Assembly: GCF_013170825.1 (NCBI RefSeq)
Contig: NZ_CP033365.1
Location: 4,848,001-4,912,000 of the forward strand
DNA from: Mesorhizobium sp. NZP2298
Lineage (GTDB): Bacteria; Pseudomonadota; Alphaproteobacteria; Rhizobiales; Rhizobiaceae
Direction of reading: 5' to 3'
Length of the DNA stretch: 64,000 nucleotides
In this document: piece after piece, positions 1 through 9,058 of the stretch
How the letters are laid out: the number at the start of each line of letters is the position of its first letter
Numbering within the stretch: position 1 is the stretch's first letter
Notes under the pieces: generated by a model
What the model saw: the letters and a program-made list of their open reading frames with translations, nothing else
What the model was told of the DNA's origin: nothing
Database searches by the model: none
Program-made: the position numbers and the translations under genes

Positions 1-746
1 ACGTCGTCCTGCTCGACGAAGCTCATTTCGAGGTCGAGCTGATAGAATTCGCCTGGCAGACGGTCGGCGCGCGGGTCCTCGTCGCGGAAGCAGGGCGCGA
101 TCTGGAAATAGCGGTCGAAGCCCGACACCATGATCAGCTGCTTGTACTGCTGCGGCGCCTGCGGAAGCGCGTAGAAGGTGCCGGGATGGATGCGCGACGG
201 CACCAGGAAGTCGCGGGCGCCTTCCGGCGACGAGGCGGTGAGGATCGGCGTCGAGAATTCGGTGAAGCCGACATCGTTCATGCGCTTGCGCATCTCGGCG
301 ATGATTTTCGTGCGCGCCACGATGTTCCTGTGCAGCGTGTCGCGGCGCAGGTCGAGGAAGCGGTACTTCAGCCTGATGTCCTCGGGATAGTCCGGCTCGC
401 CGAACACCGGCAGCGGCAATTCCTTGGCTGCCGACAGCACCTCGATCTCGCGGGCGAAAATCTCGATCTCGCCGGTCGGCAGGTTGGCGTTGACCGTCTC
501 CGGGAGGCGCGCCTTTACCTCACCGTCGACGCGGATCACCCATTCGCCGCGCACGGTCTCGGCGATCTTGAAGGCAGGCGAATCGGGATCGGCGACGATC
601 TGGGTCAGGCCGTAGTGGTCACGCAGGTCGATGAAGAGCAGGCCGCCATGGTCGCGCACGCGATGCACCCAGCCCGAAAGGCGAACGGATGAGCCGACAT
701 CGCTCTTTCTCAACTGGGCACAGGTATGGCTGCGGTAACGGTGCAT
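1..746 (-). CDS. aspS: Aspartyl-tRNA synthetase, 5' part (3' end outside the window)
   Basis: This gene charges tRNA-Asp (possibly also tRNA-Asn in organisms lacking AsnRS) in the cytoplasm. Read on the minus strand from ATG at 746, it begins [18 protein letters not shown] and continues into the N-terminal OB-fold anticodon-binding domain ([19 protein letters not shown]). It then enters the class II catalytic core: [20 protein letters not shown] is followed by motif 2, [19 protein letters not shown]. The reading frame is open to base 1, so about 248 codons are present and the C-terminal half lies beyond the window. It diverges from the MFS gene at 1154. Confidence 0.96.
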   Translation of the reverse strand, partial: MHRYRSHTCAQLRKSDVGSSVRLSGWVHRVRDHGGLLFIDLRDHYGLTQIVADPDSPAFKIAETVRGEWVIRVDGEVKARLPETVNANLPTGEIEIFAREIEVLSAAKELPLPVFGEPDYPEDIRLKYRFLDLRRDTLHRNIVARTKIIAEMRKRMNDVGFTEFSTPILTASSPEGARDFLVPSRIHPGTFYALPQAPQQYKQLIMVSGFDRYFQIAPCFRDEDPRADRLPGEFYQLDLEMSFVEQDD

Positions 747-1153
747 GGTCATTGGTAAAGTCCGGGGTGCTGGGTGGCAGGCCAAAGCATCAAAGCCCGG
801 CCCAAAATTTGCGCGAAAAGCGCATGGGAGGCCGGATTTGTCAAGGCGAGCGCCCACGCCCGTCCCTCGAGCGAGGTGCCGTTGAAGATCGCACGCCTGT
901 CCTCGGCGACGTTCAGCCGGGGTGTTGTGGATACGGTTGCCAGACGCGGCTGAAGGCCGTCGACACCCGCGGCGAAGAACGTTCATCCCCGCAGGCACGG
1001 TCCTGGAGCGAGGTCAATGGAAAGGCATCTGTCAGATCGCATCTGGCGATTCTCCAAGTCCATGGGTTCGCATCCTGAATAGCGCGGCAATTGCCGCTGG
1101 CATTGATGGATGCAATGGTTCAAGAAGGGATCACCGATACGTGATCGCCTTTC
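747..1153. other. Divergent intergenic region, aspS / MFS
   Basis: This 407-bp stretch separates two divergently transcribed genes. Open frames crossing it lack coding character and run into aspS or the MFS gene. It must carry both promoters, but I see no clear sigma-70 boxes, operator or structured RNA. Confidence 0.5.
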
Positions 1154-2398
1154 ATGTCCTCCATCCGCCCGCTGATCCCGCTTCTTCTCGCCGCAGGCAT
1201 CCTGCTTGGCGGCAATGGGCTGCAGAGCACGCTGATCGCGCTGCGCGGCGCGCAGGAGGGGTTTTCCGCTTCCGACATCGGCCTGATGGGCACTTTCTAT
1301 TTCGCCGGCTTCCTGCTCGGCTGCCTGGCCATCACCCGCATCATGAAGGCGGTCGGCCATATCAGGGCGTTTTCGGCGCTGGCCGCGATCGCCTCGGTCG
1401 GCACCCTGCTGCTGGTGCTGGTCCTCGATCCGGTGATGTGGTGCGCGGTGCGCTTTGCCGGCGGCTTCTGCTTCGCCGGTTTGTTCACCATCGTTGAAAG
1501 CTGGTTGAATTCCGGCGTCAGCAATCACGACCGCGCGCGTGTGCTGGCGATCTACCGGATGGTCGACACTGGTTCCGTAACCGGTGCTCAGTTCCTGATT
1601 CCGATCTTCGGCGCCGGCGGCTTCACCATCTTCGCCATCATGTCGATCATGATCACGCTGTCGCTGGTGCCGGTGTCGCTCGGCGACCGCTCCAACCCGA
1701 CCCCTCCGGAGGAGGTCAAGCTCGACCTGGCGCGCGTCTGGCGCATTTCGCCGCTGGGTTGCTTCGGCTGCATTGCCGTCGGCGTCACCAACAGCGCCTT
1801 TCGCACCTTGTCGCCGGTCTATGCCGAGCAGATCGGCATGTCGGTCGCCGATGTCGTTACCTTCGTCAGCGTCGGCATCTTCGGCGGCGCCATCATCCAG
1901 TATCCGCTGGGCTATCTGTCCGACCGCTGGGACCGGCGCCGGGTGCTGTTGCTAACGACCTGCTGCGCAATGCTTTCGGCATTGGCGCTGGTGTTCATCG
2001 CCGGCAGCAATCCGCTGCTCAACTTCGTCATCATCTTCATCTTCGGCTGTTTCGCCATGCCGCTCTATTCGCTGTCGGCCGCGCATTCCAACGACCGCGC
2101 CGACACGGGCGAGTTCGTGCTGATCAATGCGGCGCTGATGCTGTTCTACTCCTTCGGCGCCATCGGCGGCCCTTTCGCAGCCTCCACGGCGATGCAGTAT
2201 TTCGGACCGAGCGCGCTGTTCGTGTTCAGCGCCATCGTCTATGCGATCTTCATCGCCGTCATCCTCTACCGCATGCAGGCCCGGTCCGGCGTGCCTTTGG
2301 GCAAACGCAGCCGCTTCACCGCTCTGCTGCGCACCTCCACCATTTTCGCGCGGCTGGCCAGACGGAATGGTGATTCCGACGGCCCCGGAAGCTCATGA
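1154..2398 (+). CDS. MFS transporter (YcaD/UMF-like, 12 TM)
   Basis: This is a 414-aa inner-membrane secondary transporter of the major facilitator superfamily; its substrate is unknown. Two bundles of hydrophobic helices are visible. After TM2 the typical cytoplasmic loop is degenerate (TRIMKAVGHIRAF), while the matching loop in the second half is well kept (GYLSDRWDRRRVL). The central loop near residues 180-195 is short and charged. The C-terminal tail after TM12 is basic. The start is the first ATG, MSSIRPLIPLLL; no strong ribosome-binding site precedes it. It stands alone, 75 bp upstream of rnd, on the same strand. Confidence 0.88.
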   Translation: MSSIRPLIPLLLAAGILLGGNGLQSTLIALRGAQEGFSASDIGLMGTFYFAGFLLGCLAITRIMKAVGHIRAFSALAAIASVGTLLLVLVLDPVMWCAVRFAGGFCFAGLFTIVESWLNSGVSNHDRARVLAIYRMVDTGSVTGAQFLIPIFGAGGFTIFAIMSIMITLSLVPVSLGDRSNPTPPEEVKLDLARVWRISPLGCFGCIAVGVTNSAFRTLSPVYAEQIGMSVADVVTFVSVGIFGGAIIQYPLGYLSDRWDRRRVLLLTTCCAMLSALALVFIAGSNPLLNFVIIFIFGCFAMPLYSLSAAHSNDRADTGEFVLINAALMLFYSFGAIGGPFAASTAMQYFGPSALFVFSAIVYAIFIAVILYRMQARSGVPLGKRSRFTALLRTSTIFARLARRNGDSDGPGSS

Positions 2399-2473
2399 TG
2401 GAGGCGCCAAAGCTTGACGAAAGCCTTTCCGGCTGAAATCTAGGAAGACCTTACTCCTGCCAAAAGCGATTTG

Positions 2474-3625
2474 ATGCACGTCATCACCACCCAGAAAGAA
2501 CTCGAGACCGTTCTCGCCGCTTTCGAAAAGTCGGACTTCGTCACCGTCGACACCGAATTCATCCGCGAAACGACCTTCTGGCCTATCCTGTGCCTGATCC
2601 AGATGGCGGCCCCAGGCGTGACGGCGCTGATCGATCCGCTGTCGCCTGACATCGACCTGGCGCCCTTCTTCAGGCTGATGGCCAACGAAGCGGTGGTAAA
2701 GGTCTTCCATGCCGCCCGGCAGGACATCGAAATCATCGTGCATCTCGGGGATCTGGTGCCGCATCCGGTGTTCGATACACAGGTTGCGGCGATGGTCTGC
2801 GGCTTTGGCGACAGCGTTTCCTACGACCAGCTCGTGCAGCGCATCACCGGTGCGCGGCTCGACAAATCTTCGCGCTTCACCGACTGGCGGCACCGGCCGC
2901 TGTCCGACAAGCAGCTCGATTACGCGCTGGCCGACGTCACCCATCTGATCGAGGTCTACCAGCACCTGAGCGCCGAATTGACACGGGAAAACCGCGCCCA
3001 CTGGCTGAACGAAGAGATGGATGTGCTCACCTCGCGCGAGACCTACGATCCGCATCCCGAAGATGCCTGGAAGCGGCTGAAGATGCGGCTGCGCAAGCCG
3101 CAGGAACTGGCGATCGTGCAGGCCGTGGCGGCATGGCGCGAGCGCGAGGCCAGGGAACGCGACGTGCCGCGCGGCCGCGTGCTCAAGGACGATGCGATCT
3201 ACGAGGTGGCGCAACAGGCGCCGCGTGACGCGGCGGCGCTTGCCAAGCTGCGCACAACACCCAAGGGCTGGGAGCGCTCCTCGACGGCGACAGCCCTGCT
3301 TGGGGCGGTCAATGCCGCACTGGCCTTGCCCAAGGAGCAGATGCCGAAACTGCCGAAGAATTTTCAGCCGCCGGAAGGCTCAAATGCCGCGGCGGAACTG
3401 TTGAAAGTTCTGCTCAGGATCGTTGCCGAGAAGCAGGGCGTGGCCTCGAAAGTATTGGCATCCAGCGACGACATCGATCGCATCGCGGCCGAGGGCGAGG
3501 ACGCCGATGTGCCGGCGCTGCAGGGATGGCGGCGTGCCGTATTCGGTGAACAGGCGCTGAAGCTGGTGCGCGGCGAGATCGGCATCAAGTTCGACAAACG
3601 CAAGATCGCGGTGTTCGATTTATAG
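2474..3625 (+). CDS. rnd: Ribonuclease D
   Basis: A 3'-5' exoribonuclease acting in tRNA 3'-end maturation and RNA turnover. The N-terminal DEDDy exonuclease domain shows motif I (TVDTEFIRETTFW, acidic pair D and E), motif II near VKVFHAARQDIEI, and motif III YALADVTHLIEVY with its tyrosine and aspartate. An HRDC domain follows (RKPQELAIVQAVAAWRE onward), then a second HRDC-like segment to the C terminus. The length, 383 aa, is normal for the family. ATG at 2474 is chosen; an adjacent TTG at 2471 is possible, since TTG starts are known for rnd in enterobacteria. Confidence 0.95.
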   Translation: MHVITTQKELETVLAAFEKSDFVTVDTEFIRETTFWPILCLIQMAAPGVTALIDPLSPDIDLAPFFRLMANEAVVKVFHAARQDIEIIVHLGDLVPHPVFDTQVAAMVCGFGDSVSYDQLVQRITGARLDKSSRFTDWRHRPLSDKQLDYALADVTHLIEVYQHLSAELTRENRAHWLNEEMDVLTSRETYDPHPEDAWKRLKMRLRKPQELAIVQAVAAWREREARERDVPRGRVLKDDAIYEVAQQAPRDAAALAKLRTTPKGWERSSTATALLGAVNAALALPKEQMPKLPKNFQPPEGSNAAAELLKVLLRIVAEKQGVASKVLASSDDIDRIAAEGEDADVPALQGWRRAVFGEQALKLVRGEIGIKFDKRKIAVFDL

Positions 3626-3628
3626 CGC

Positions 3629-3700
3629 CTGCCCTCGCCCCGCTCCGCTTTGCGGAGGGACCTTCCCTGCAAGGTGAGAAGGGGGCCGCAGGCCGCGAAA
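3629..3700. repeat. GC-rich intergenic hairpin, possible interspersed repeat
   Basis: Just after rnd lies a GC-rich patch with a 6-bp stem, CTCCGC-TTT-GCGGAG (3643-3657), followed by a less regular CCTTCCC/AAGGTGAGAAGGGGG segment. There is no T-tract, so it is not a canonical intrinsic terminator. Its composition resembles short intergenic mosaic repeats of rhizobia, but I cannot search for other copies. Confidence 0.3.
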
Positions 3701-3762
3701 GCCAATTGCCTGGCTGTTCGACCTTCGAACGCCCCAAGCCTTACGAAGGGCCGGGGCGCGGT

Positions 3763-4182
3763 TTAGACCACTCCCAGCAGATGCAGGGCGAACCAGATCC
3801 AGCCCAACAGGATAATCACGGCTCCAAAAGAGAAAGAGCGGCTGCGCAGCAGCAGATTGTTGCTGGTCAGATGAACCCAGGCGTGGAAGCAGCGCGAGGC
3901 CACAAAAATCCACATCAGTGCCAGGGTCAGATAGTTGACGCCATTGGTGACATGCAGCGTCAGGCACAACACATAGAAAAGCACCGGCAGTTCGAACTGG
4001 TTGCTGAGATTGGCGGCAACGGTGACGCTGGAAGCCGGCTCGGTCGAGCGGACCTTGTATTGACCAACCTTGGCCTCTCCCGACTTGATTGCGCCATATC
4101 TGCGACGACCCAACACGCCGTAGACGATGTAGATCAGCAGCACGTGCGCCAGAACCGGCCAGAAAATCGCGGTCTGGTTCAT
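3763..4182 (-). CDS. MAPEG family membrane protein
   Basis: A 139-aa integral membrane protein of the MAPEG family (eicosanoid and glutathione metabolism superfamily; the bacterial role is mostly undefined). Four hydrophobic segments are visible: FWPVLAHVLLIYIVYGVL, the FELPVLFYVLCLTLHVTNGV helix, the NYLTLALMWIFVASRCFHAW helix and the C-terminal FGAVIILLGWIWFALHLL. The motif NLSNQFELPVLFYVL, with its conserved N, Q and E, is the family signature. The start is ATG at 4182, MNQTAIFWP; the longer open frame would add 29 polar residues. It lies 25 bp downstream of the next membrane gene and probably shares its transcript. Confidence 0.87.
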   Translation of the reverse strand: MNQTAIFWPVLAHVLLIYIVYGVLGRRRYGAIKSGEAKVGQYKVRSTEPASSVTVAANLSNQFELPVLFYVLCLTLHVTNGVNYLTLALMWIFVASRCFHAWVHLTSNNLLLRSRSFSFGAVIILLGWIWFALHLLGVV

Positions 4183-4207
4183 GATGTTTCCCCTGCCCTG
4201 TTTAGCA

Positions 4208-4831
4208 TCAAGCCTGGGGTCTCTGGCCCACGAGCCAGAAAGCGGCGATGACGACCACCGGGATGGCAAGAAGCGCGAATTTGGTGACGATCAGCGACGA
4301 GGCGAAAGACAGCGAATCCGGGTTGGCCGACAGGAAATCGGACAGAAGGCGCGCCACGGCGATATTCTGGGCATAGTCGGCAAGCGTATAGGGCAGCACC
4401 AGCACCAGGGCGAAGATCGACTGCACCTGCGGCTGCAGCACGCGGAAATTCTTCAGGCGCCGGCCGGAGGCCAGGATCAGGCTCACCAAGGTCAGCGACA
4501 ACAGCGCCGGGAACAAGAGATCGAAGGTGAGGTAGTGCCAGACAAGAATGATCTCGCCGCCGCGCCGGCCGAGCGCCGTCAGCCAGGCCATGCCTTCGTC
4601 GGGCGTGAAGCCGAAATAGCGCATGTCGAGCGACGGCAAGCCGCCGCTCAACTGGCGGAAATAGAAGAATTCCATCAGCGTCATGGCAATGAAAACCGAC
4701 GCCGACAGGAAACAAAGCGCTGCCGCGTGGCGAGACAGCCGCAAGATCGTCGCGGTCAGGCTTCGCCCGAGCCCGTATTGCTCAGGCTCCGCCGGGATAG
4801 TTCGGGCTTTCGCGGGTAATCGTGACGTCAT
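4208..4831 (-). CDS. Unrecognised integral membrane protein downstream of guaB
   Basis: I do not recognise a named family. The 207-aa product starting [18 protein letters not shown] has about five hydrophobic helices: AAALCFLSASVFIAMTLMEF, LTFDLLFPALLSLTLVSLIL, IFALVLVLPYTLADYAQNI and ALLAIPVVVIAAFWLV are the clearest. A charged soluble loop follows the first helix. The chosen start overlaps the 3' end of guaB by 50 bp in another frame; no later start keeps the first helix intact. Translational coupling to guaB is plausible. With the MAPEG gene it forms a guaB-membrane protein-MAPEG string on one strand. Confidence 0.68.
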   Translation of the reverse strand: MTSRLPAKARTIPAEPEQYGLGRSLTATILRLSRHAAALCFLSASVFIAMTLMEFFYFRQLSGGLPSLDMRYFGFTPDEGMAWLTALGRRGGEIILVWHYLTFDLLFPALLSLTLVSLILASGRRLKNFRVLQPQVQSIFALVLVLPYTLADYAQNIAVARLLSDFLSANPDSLSFASSLIVTKFALLAIPVVVIAAFWLVGQRPQA

Positions 4832-6284
4832 GGGCGTGGCTTTCACGAAGTCCGGCGTTGGATATGCGCACAAAGGTGGCGCGCTCGCGGAAATCGGCAA
4901 GGTCGCGGCCACCAACATAACCCATAGCGGCTTTTAGCCCGCCTGCAAGCTGGTGCAGCACGCCAGACACAGGTCCTTTGTAAGGGACCTGGCCTTCAAT
5001 GCCTTCCGGCACCAGTTTCAGCGTGTCGCGGACCTCGGCCTGGAAGTAGCGATCGGCCGAGCCGCGCGCCATGGCGCCGACCGAACCCATGCCGCGATAG
5101 GCCTTGAAGGAGCGGCCCTGGTGCAGATAGACCTCGCCCGGGCTTTCGTCGGTACCGGCCAGCAGCGAACCGATCATGGCGGCGCTGGCGCCCGCGGCGA
5201 GCGCCTTGGCAAGGTCGCCGGAATATTTGATGCCGCCGTCGGCAATCACCGACACACCGGATTTGTGCGCCGTCTCGACGGCCGACATGATGGCCGAAAG
5301 CTGAGGCACGCCGACACCGGCCACGATGCGGGTGGTGCAGATGGAGCCAGGGCCGATGCCGACCTTGACCGCGTCGGCGCCGGCGTCGATCAGCGCCTGC
5401 GTGCCTTCGGCGGTGGCGACGTTGCCGGCCAGGATGCGAACCGAATTGGAAAGCTTCTTGGCACGCGTCACCGCGTCCAGCACGCGCTGCGAGTGGCCGT
5501 GCGCGGTGTCGATGACCAGAAGGTCGACGCCGGCATCGATCAGGCGCTCGGCGCGCTCGAAGCCGTCGTCACCGACGCTGGTGGCGGCTGCCGCGCGCAG
5601 GCGTCCCTGCGCGTCCTTGGTGGCGTGCGGGTTGAGCTGCGACTTCTCGATATCCTTGACCGTGATCAGGCCGACGCAATTGCCCGCCTTGTCGACAACA
5701 ACGAGCTTTTCGATGCGGTGCTGGTGCAGAAGCCGCTTGGCCTCGTCCTGGTCGACATTCTCCTTGACCGTGATCAGGTTCTCACGGGTCATCAATTCAT
5801 AGACCTTCTGCGCCGGGTCGGAGGCGAAGCGCACGTCGCGGTTGGTCAGGATGCCGACCAGCCGGCCGATCTTCTGGCCGCCGGTGCCGCCATTCTCGAC
5901 CACCGGAATGCCCGAGATCGAATAGGTGCGCATCAGCGACAGCGCATCGGCAAGGGTGGCGTCGGGGCCGATGGTGACGGGATTGATCACCATGCCGGAC
6001 TCGAATTTCTTGACCTGCCGCACCTGCTCGGCCTGTTCAGCCGGGGAGAAATTGCGGTGGATGACGCCGATGCCGCCGGCCTGGGCCATGGCGATGGCAA
6101 GACGCGCCTCGGTGACGGTGTCCATCGCGGCGGAGAGGATCGGCACGTTGAGGTCGATGTCGCCGGCAATGCGGGTGCGGACATCGGTTTCGCCGGGCAT
6201 GACCTCGGAATGACCCGGCTGCAAAAGCACGTCGTCAAAGGTCAGCGCCAGTGCGCCGGTGGACGTTTCGATGATTTTTGCCAT
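4782..6284 (-). CDS. guaB: Inosine-5'-monophosphate dehydrogenase
   Basis: Catalyses the NAD-dependent oxidation of IMP to XMP, the committed step of GMP synthesis, in the cytoplasm. The 500-aa protein starts [20 protein letters not shown] at ATG 6284, with [11 protein letters not shown] conserved at the N terminus. A CBS-domain pair occupies roughly residues 95-215. The catalytic loop [15 protein letters not shown] contains the active cysteine, followed by [20 protein letters not shown] and the flap motif [10 protein letters not shown]. The length is normal. A longer open frame upstream of 6284 has no family similarity and was not used. Confidence 0.97.
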   Translation of the reverse strand: MAKIIETSTGALALTFDDVLLQPGHSEVMPGETDVRTRIAGDIDLNVPILSAAMDTVTEARLAIAMAQAGGIGVIHRNFSPAEQAEQVRQVKKFESGMVINPVTIGPDATLADALSLMRTYSISGIPVVENGGTGGQKIGRLVGILTNRDVRFASDPAQKVYELMTRENLITVKENVDQDEAKRLLHQHRIEKLVVVDKAGNCVGLITVKDIEKSQLNPHATKDAQGRLRAAAATSVGDDGFERAERLIDAGVDLLVIDTAHGHSQRVLDAVTRAKKLSNSVRILAGNVATAEGTQALIDAGADAVKVGIGPGSICTTRIVAGVGVPQLSAIMSAVETAHKSGVSVIADGGIKYSGDLAKALAAGASAAMIGSLLAGTDESPGEVYLHQGRSFKAYRGMGSVGAMARGSADRYFQAEVRDTLKLVPEGIEGQVPYKGPVSGVLHQLAGGLKAAMGYVGGRDLADFRERATFVRISNAGLRESHAHDVTITRESPNYPGGA

Positions 6285-6489
6285 GGCCAGCCCTTTAGAA
6301 TGCGGAAAAAGCGCTGGACCGGGTTGGACAGCGCCGACTCTCATCTTCCCTTTCAGGATTGGCGGTGGCTGGTAACACGTCGCGGCGCGGATGAAAAGCC
6401 GATCGTTGCATCGCACAACAGCGTTATCGCGTGATCCGGCGCCACCGCTGGTTGCAGTCGCACAAAAGTGACAGCAAATTAACACGACA

Positions 6490-7989
6490 TTGGTGTCCAG
6501 CCGTGATAACCGCGCCCCTGTACCGGCTTCCTCCCAGCCGGAAAGAAAATTTGAAACGGTCACGCTCGTGAATCGCACCATTCCGCTCATCCTGGCGGTC
6601 GCACTTTTCATGGAGAACATGGATTCGACCGTCATCGCGACATCGTTGCCGGCGATCGCCATCGACATCCATACCAGCCCCATCGCGCTCAAGCTGGCGT
6701 TGACGGCCTATCTGGTGTCGCTGGCCATCTTCATTCCGATCAGCGGCTGGATGGCCGACCGTTTCGGCGCCAAGACCGTTTTTCGCGCCGCGATCGCGGT
6801 GTTCATCGTCGGTTCGGTCGCCTGCGCCTTATCAGGTTCGCTGCCGGCCTTCGTGGTGTCGCGCTTCCTGCAAGGCATTGGCGGCGCGATGATGACGCCG
6901 GTTGGGCGCCTGGTGCTGGTGCGGGCCACGCCCAAGAGCGACCTGGTCGCCGCCATGTCCTGGCTAACTGTTCCCGCCTTGGTCGGACCGCTGGTCGGTC
7001 CACCGATCGGCGGCTTCATTACCACCTATTTCACCTGGCACTGGATATTCCTGATCAATGTGCCGATCGGCCTGATCGGTATCTGGCTGGCCACACGCTT
7101 CCTGCCGGAAACCGAATCGATGGAGACGCCGCCGCTCGACTTCGTCGGCTTCGTGCTGAGCGGGGTGGCGGCATCCGGTGTGGTGTTCGGCCTGTCCGTG
7201 GTCAGCCTGCCCTATCTGCCGCCGGCGACCGGCTTCATCACCGTGGCCGTCGGGCTGCTTTCGGGCGCGCTCTACCTGATGCATGCGCGCCGCGCCAGGA
7301 ATCCACTGCTGGCACTCGACCTGTTCCGCAACCAGGTGTTCCGCTCGTCGGTGCTTGGCGGTTCGCTGTTTCGCATCGGCATCGGGGCGGTGCCGTTCCT
7401 GCTGCCGCTCATGTTCCAGATCGGCTTCGGGTTGACGCCGTTCCAATCCGGCATGATCACCTTCGTCTCGGCGATCGGCGCCATCGGCATGAAATTCGTC
7501 ACCGCGCTGATTTTTCGCGTTGCCGGCTTCCGCCGCGTGCTGATCGTCGGCTCGCTGGTCGCCGCCGCATCGATCGCCATCTACGGCCTCTTCACCCCCG
7601 AAACACCTTACGTGCTGATGCTGGCCATATTGCTGGTCGGCGGCTTCATCCGCTCGATGTTCTTCACCGGCGTCAACGCGCTGTCCTATGCCGAGGTGTC
7701 GGCCGAGGACACCAGCAAGGCAACGCCGATCACGGCGGTGTTCCAGCAGCTGTCGATCGCGCTCGGCGTGGCGCTCGCCGGCGGCATCCTGGAAGTCTCG
7801 ACCTCGATCCATGGCGGCCCGCTGACGCTGGGCGATTTCCATATCGCCTTCTTCATCGTGGCGGCCGTATCCGCGGCGGCGTCGCTGTCGTTCATGCGGC
7901 TGGCGCCCGATGCGGGCAACGCCGTCTCCGGCCATGGCCGGCTGACAACGCCCAAGACACTGGAACCTGCGAGATCGCCGGGCGAGTAA
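6490..7989 (+). CDS. DHA2-family MFS drug exporter (HsrA/EmrB-like)
   Basis: A 14-helix proton-driven exporter of the DHA2 family; its substrates are unknown. Motif C-like residues are visible in VPALVGPLVGPPIGGFI, the loop-2 signature is GWMADRFGAKTVFRAA, and the N terminus VNRTIPLILAVALFMENMDS is typical of HsrA-like proteins. Two start regions are possible: TTG/GTG at 6490/6493, giving a 26-residue polar leader, or GTG at 6568, directly before NRTIPLIL. The second fits the family better, but I report the longer frame. It diverges from guaB. Confidence 0.87.
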   Translation: MVSSRDNRAPVPASSQPERKFETVTLVNRTIPLILAVALFMENMDSTVIATSLPAIAIDIHTSPIALKLALTAYLVSLAIFIPISGWMADRFGAKTVFRAAIAVFIVGSVACALSGSLPAFVVSRFLQGIGGAMMTPVGRLVLVRATPKSDLVAAMSWLTVPALVGPLVGPPIGGFITTYFTWHWIFLINVPIGLIGIWLATRFLPETESMETPPLDFVGFVLSGVAASGVVFGLSVVSLPYLPPATGFITVAVGLLSGALYLMHARRARNPLLALDLFRNQVFRSSVLGGSLFRIGIGAVPFLLPLMFQIGFGLTPFQSGMITFVSAIGAIGMKFVTALIFRVAGFRRVLIVGSLVAAASIAIYGLFTPETPYVLMLAILLVGGFIRSMFFTGVNALSYAEVSAEDTSKATPITAVFQQLSIALGVALAGGILEVSTSIHGGPLTLGDFHIAFFIVAAVSAAASLSFMRLAPDAGNAVSGHGRLTTPKTLEPARSPGE

Positions 7990-8014
7990 GCCGAAGGCTG
8001 CTTATAGGCTTAAG

Positions 8015-8333
8015 CTTCGGCGTCCCCCGGCCCTTCGCTATGGCTCCGGGCGCTCGAGTCCTTCGGAACGTCCACTGGACGTTCCGATCCACCTGACGGC
8101 GGACCGGCTATTGGTGGCCTGCTTAGGCTTCGGCGTCCCCCGGCCCTTCGCTATGGCTCCGGGCGCTCGAGTCCTTCGGAACGTCCACTGGACGTTCCGA
8201 TCCACCTGACGGCGGACCGGCAATTGGTGGCCTGCTTAGGCTTCGGCGTCCCCCGGCCCTTCGCTATGGCTCCGGGCGCTCGAGTCCTTCGGAACGTCCA
8301 CTGGACGTTCCGATCCACCTGACGGCGGACCGG
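8015..8333. repeat. Tandem 113-bp repeat, about 2.8 copies, overlapping the end of rlmE
   Basis: Three near-identical units start with the same GCTTCGGCGTCCCC segment, spaced exactly 113 bp apart (landmark CGTCCCCCGG at 8021, 8134 and 8247). The last unit is the actual 3' end of rlmE, including its stop codon. The first two lie beyond the stop, between rlmE and the convergent MFS gene. Each unit contains a near-perfect inverted repeat with 10-bp arms GGAACGTCCA / TGGACGTTCC around one base. The unit length is not a multiple of 3. The pattern suggests recent tandem duplication. Confidence 0.9.
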
Positions 8334-9033
8334 ACTCTCGCCCCTTGAAGTCTTTCGCCAACAGATAAAGTTCGACCGATTCATCGCGCGAGGCCGGCGG
8401 CTTGACGTGATGCACGGAGCGGAAATTCTTCTTCAACATCGAAAGCAGCTCGTTTTCAGCGCCGCCCTGGAAGGTCTTGGCCAGGAAATGCCCGCCCGGT
8501 TTCAGCACGGACAGAGCAAAGTCGGCCGCCACTTCGCACAGATGCATGGTACGGATGTGGTCGGTCCGCTTGTGACCGGTGGTGGGTGCGGCCATGTCGG
8601 ACAGCACGACATCGGGATCGCCGCCCAGCGCCTCGGACAGCTTGCGCGGAGCATCCGCGTCCAGGAAATCCATTAACAGCACCGGCGCGCCGGGCACGGC
8701 ATCCATTTCCAGATAGTCGATGCCGACGACATGCGGATTTTCCGCCGTCGATTTCGTGCGCGCGGCCGCGACCTGGCACCAGCCGCCGGGGGCGGCTCCC
8801 AGATCGATCACCTTCATGCCGGGTTTGAGCAAATGGTGCTTGTCGTCGATCTCGATCAGCTTGTAGGCGGCTCGCGAGCGGTAGCCGTCGGCCTTCGACC
8901 GTTGGACATAGGGATCGTTGATGTGGCGCTGCAGCCAGCGGCGCGACGATTCCTTCAGGCCGCTCTTCTTCTTGATCCGCGTCTTCAGCACGCGAATGCT
9001 GGCCGACCCTGGTTTTTCCGGTTTCTTGGTCAT
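8236..9033 (-). CDS. rlmE: 23S rRNA 2'-O-methyltransferase
   Basis: RlmE (FtsJ/RrmJ) methylates the 2'-OH of U2552 in the A-loop of 23S rRNA on the 50S subunit, using SAM. The SAM site [15 protein letters not shown] is intact. The catalytic K-D-K-E tetrad is recognisable in [34 protein letters not shown] and [13 protein letters not shown]. The N terminus [20 protein letters not shown] is basic and RNA-binding. ATG 9033 is chosen over an upstream ATG that would add 22 residues and run back into ppx. The last about 30 residues ([20 protein letters not shown] onward) lie in the 113-bp repeat and are an unusual polar tail. It follows ppx by 25 bp. Confidence 0.95.
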   Translation of the reverse strand: MTKKPEKPGSASIRVLKTRIKKKSGLKESSRRWLQRHINDPYVQRSKADGYRSRAAYKLIEIDDKHHLLKPGMKVIDLGAAPGGWCQVAAARTKSTAENPHVVGIDYLEMDAVPGAPVLLMDFLDADAPRKLSEALGGDPDVVLSDMAAPTTGHKRTDHIRTMHLCEVAADFALSVLKPGGHFLAKTFQGGAENELLSMLKKNFRSVHHVKPPASRDESVELYLLAKDFKGRESGPPSGGSERPVDVPKDSSARSHSEGPGDAEA

Positions 9034-9058
9034 TGCCTGATTTCTTGCTTGAGCACGT

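Noticed and set aside
3643..3657. rnd terminator
   Set aside because: The stem is present but no T-run follows, so it is listed as a GC-rich hairpin or repeat only.
4953..6434. Plus-strand open frame of 493 codons
   Set aside because: It is antisense to guaB, whose conserved motifs are unmistakable. The composition (His, Asp, Arg, Gly) is that of a mirror frame of a GC-rich gene.
8015..8333. Possible CRISPR array
   Set aside because: The units are directly joined, about 113 bp and derived from rlmE, with no unique spacers and no cas genes.
8038..8384. Small minus frames with repeated [14 protein letters not shown] peptide
   Set aside because: Shadows of the 113-bp tandem repeat, not genes.
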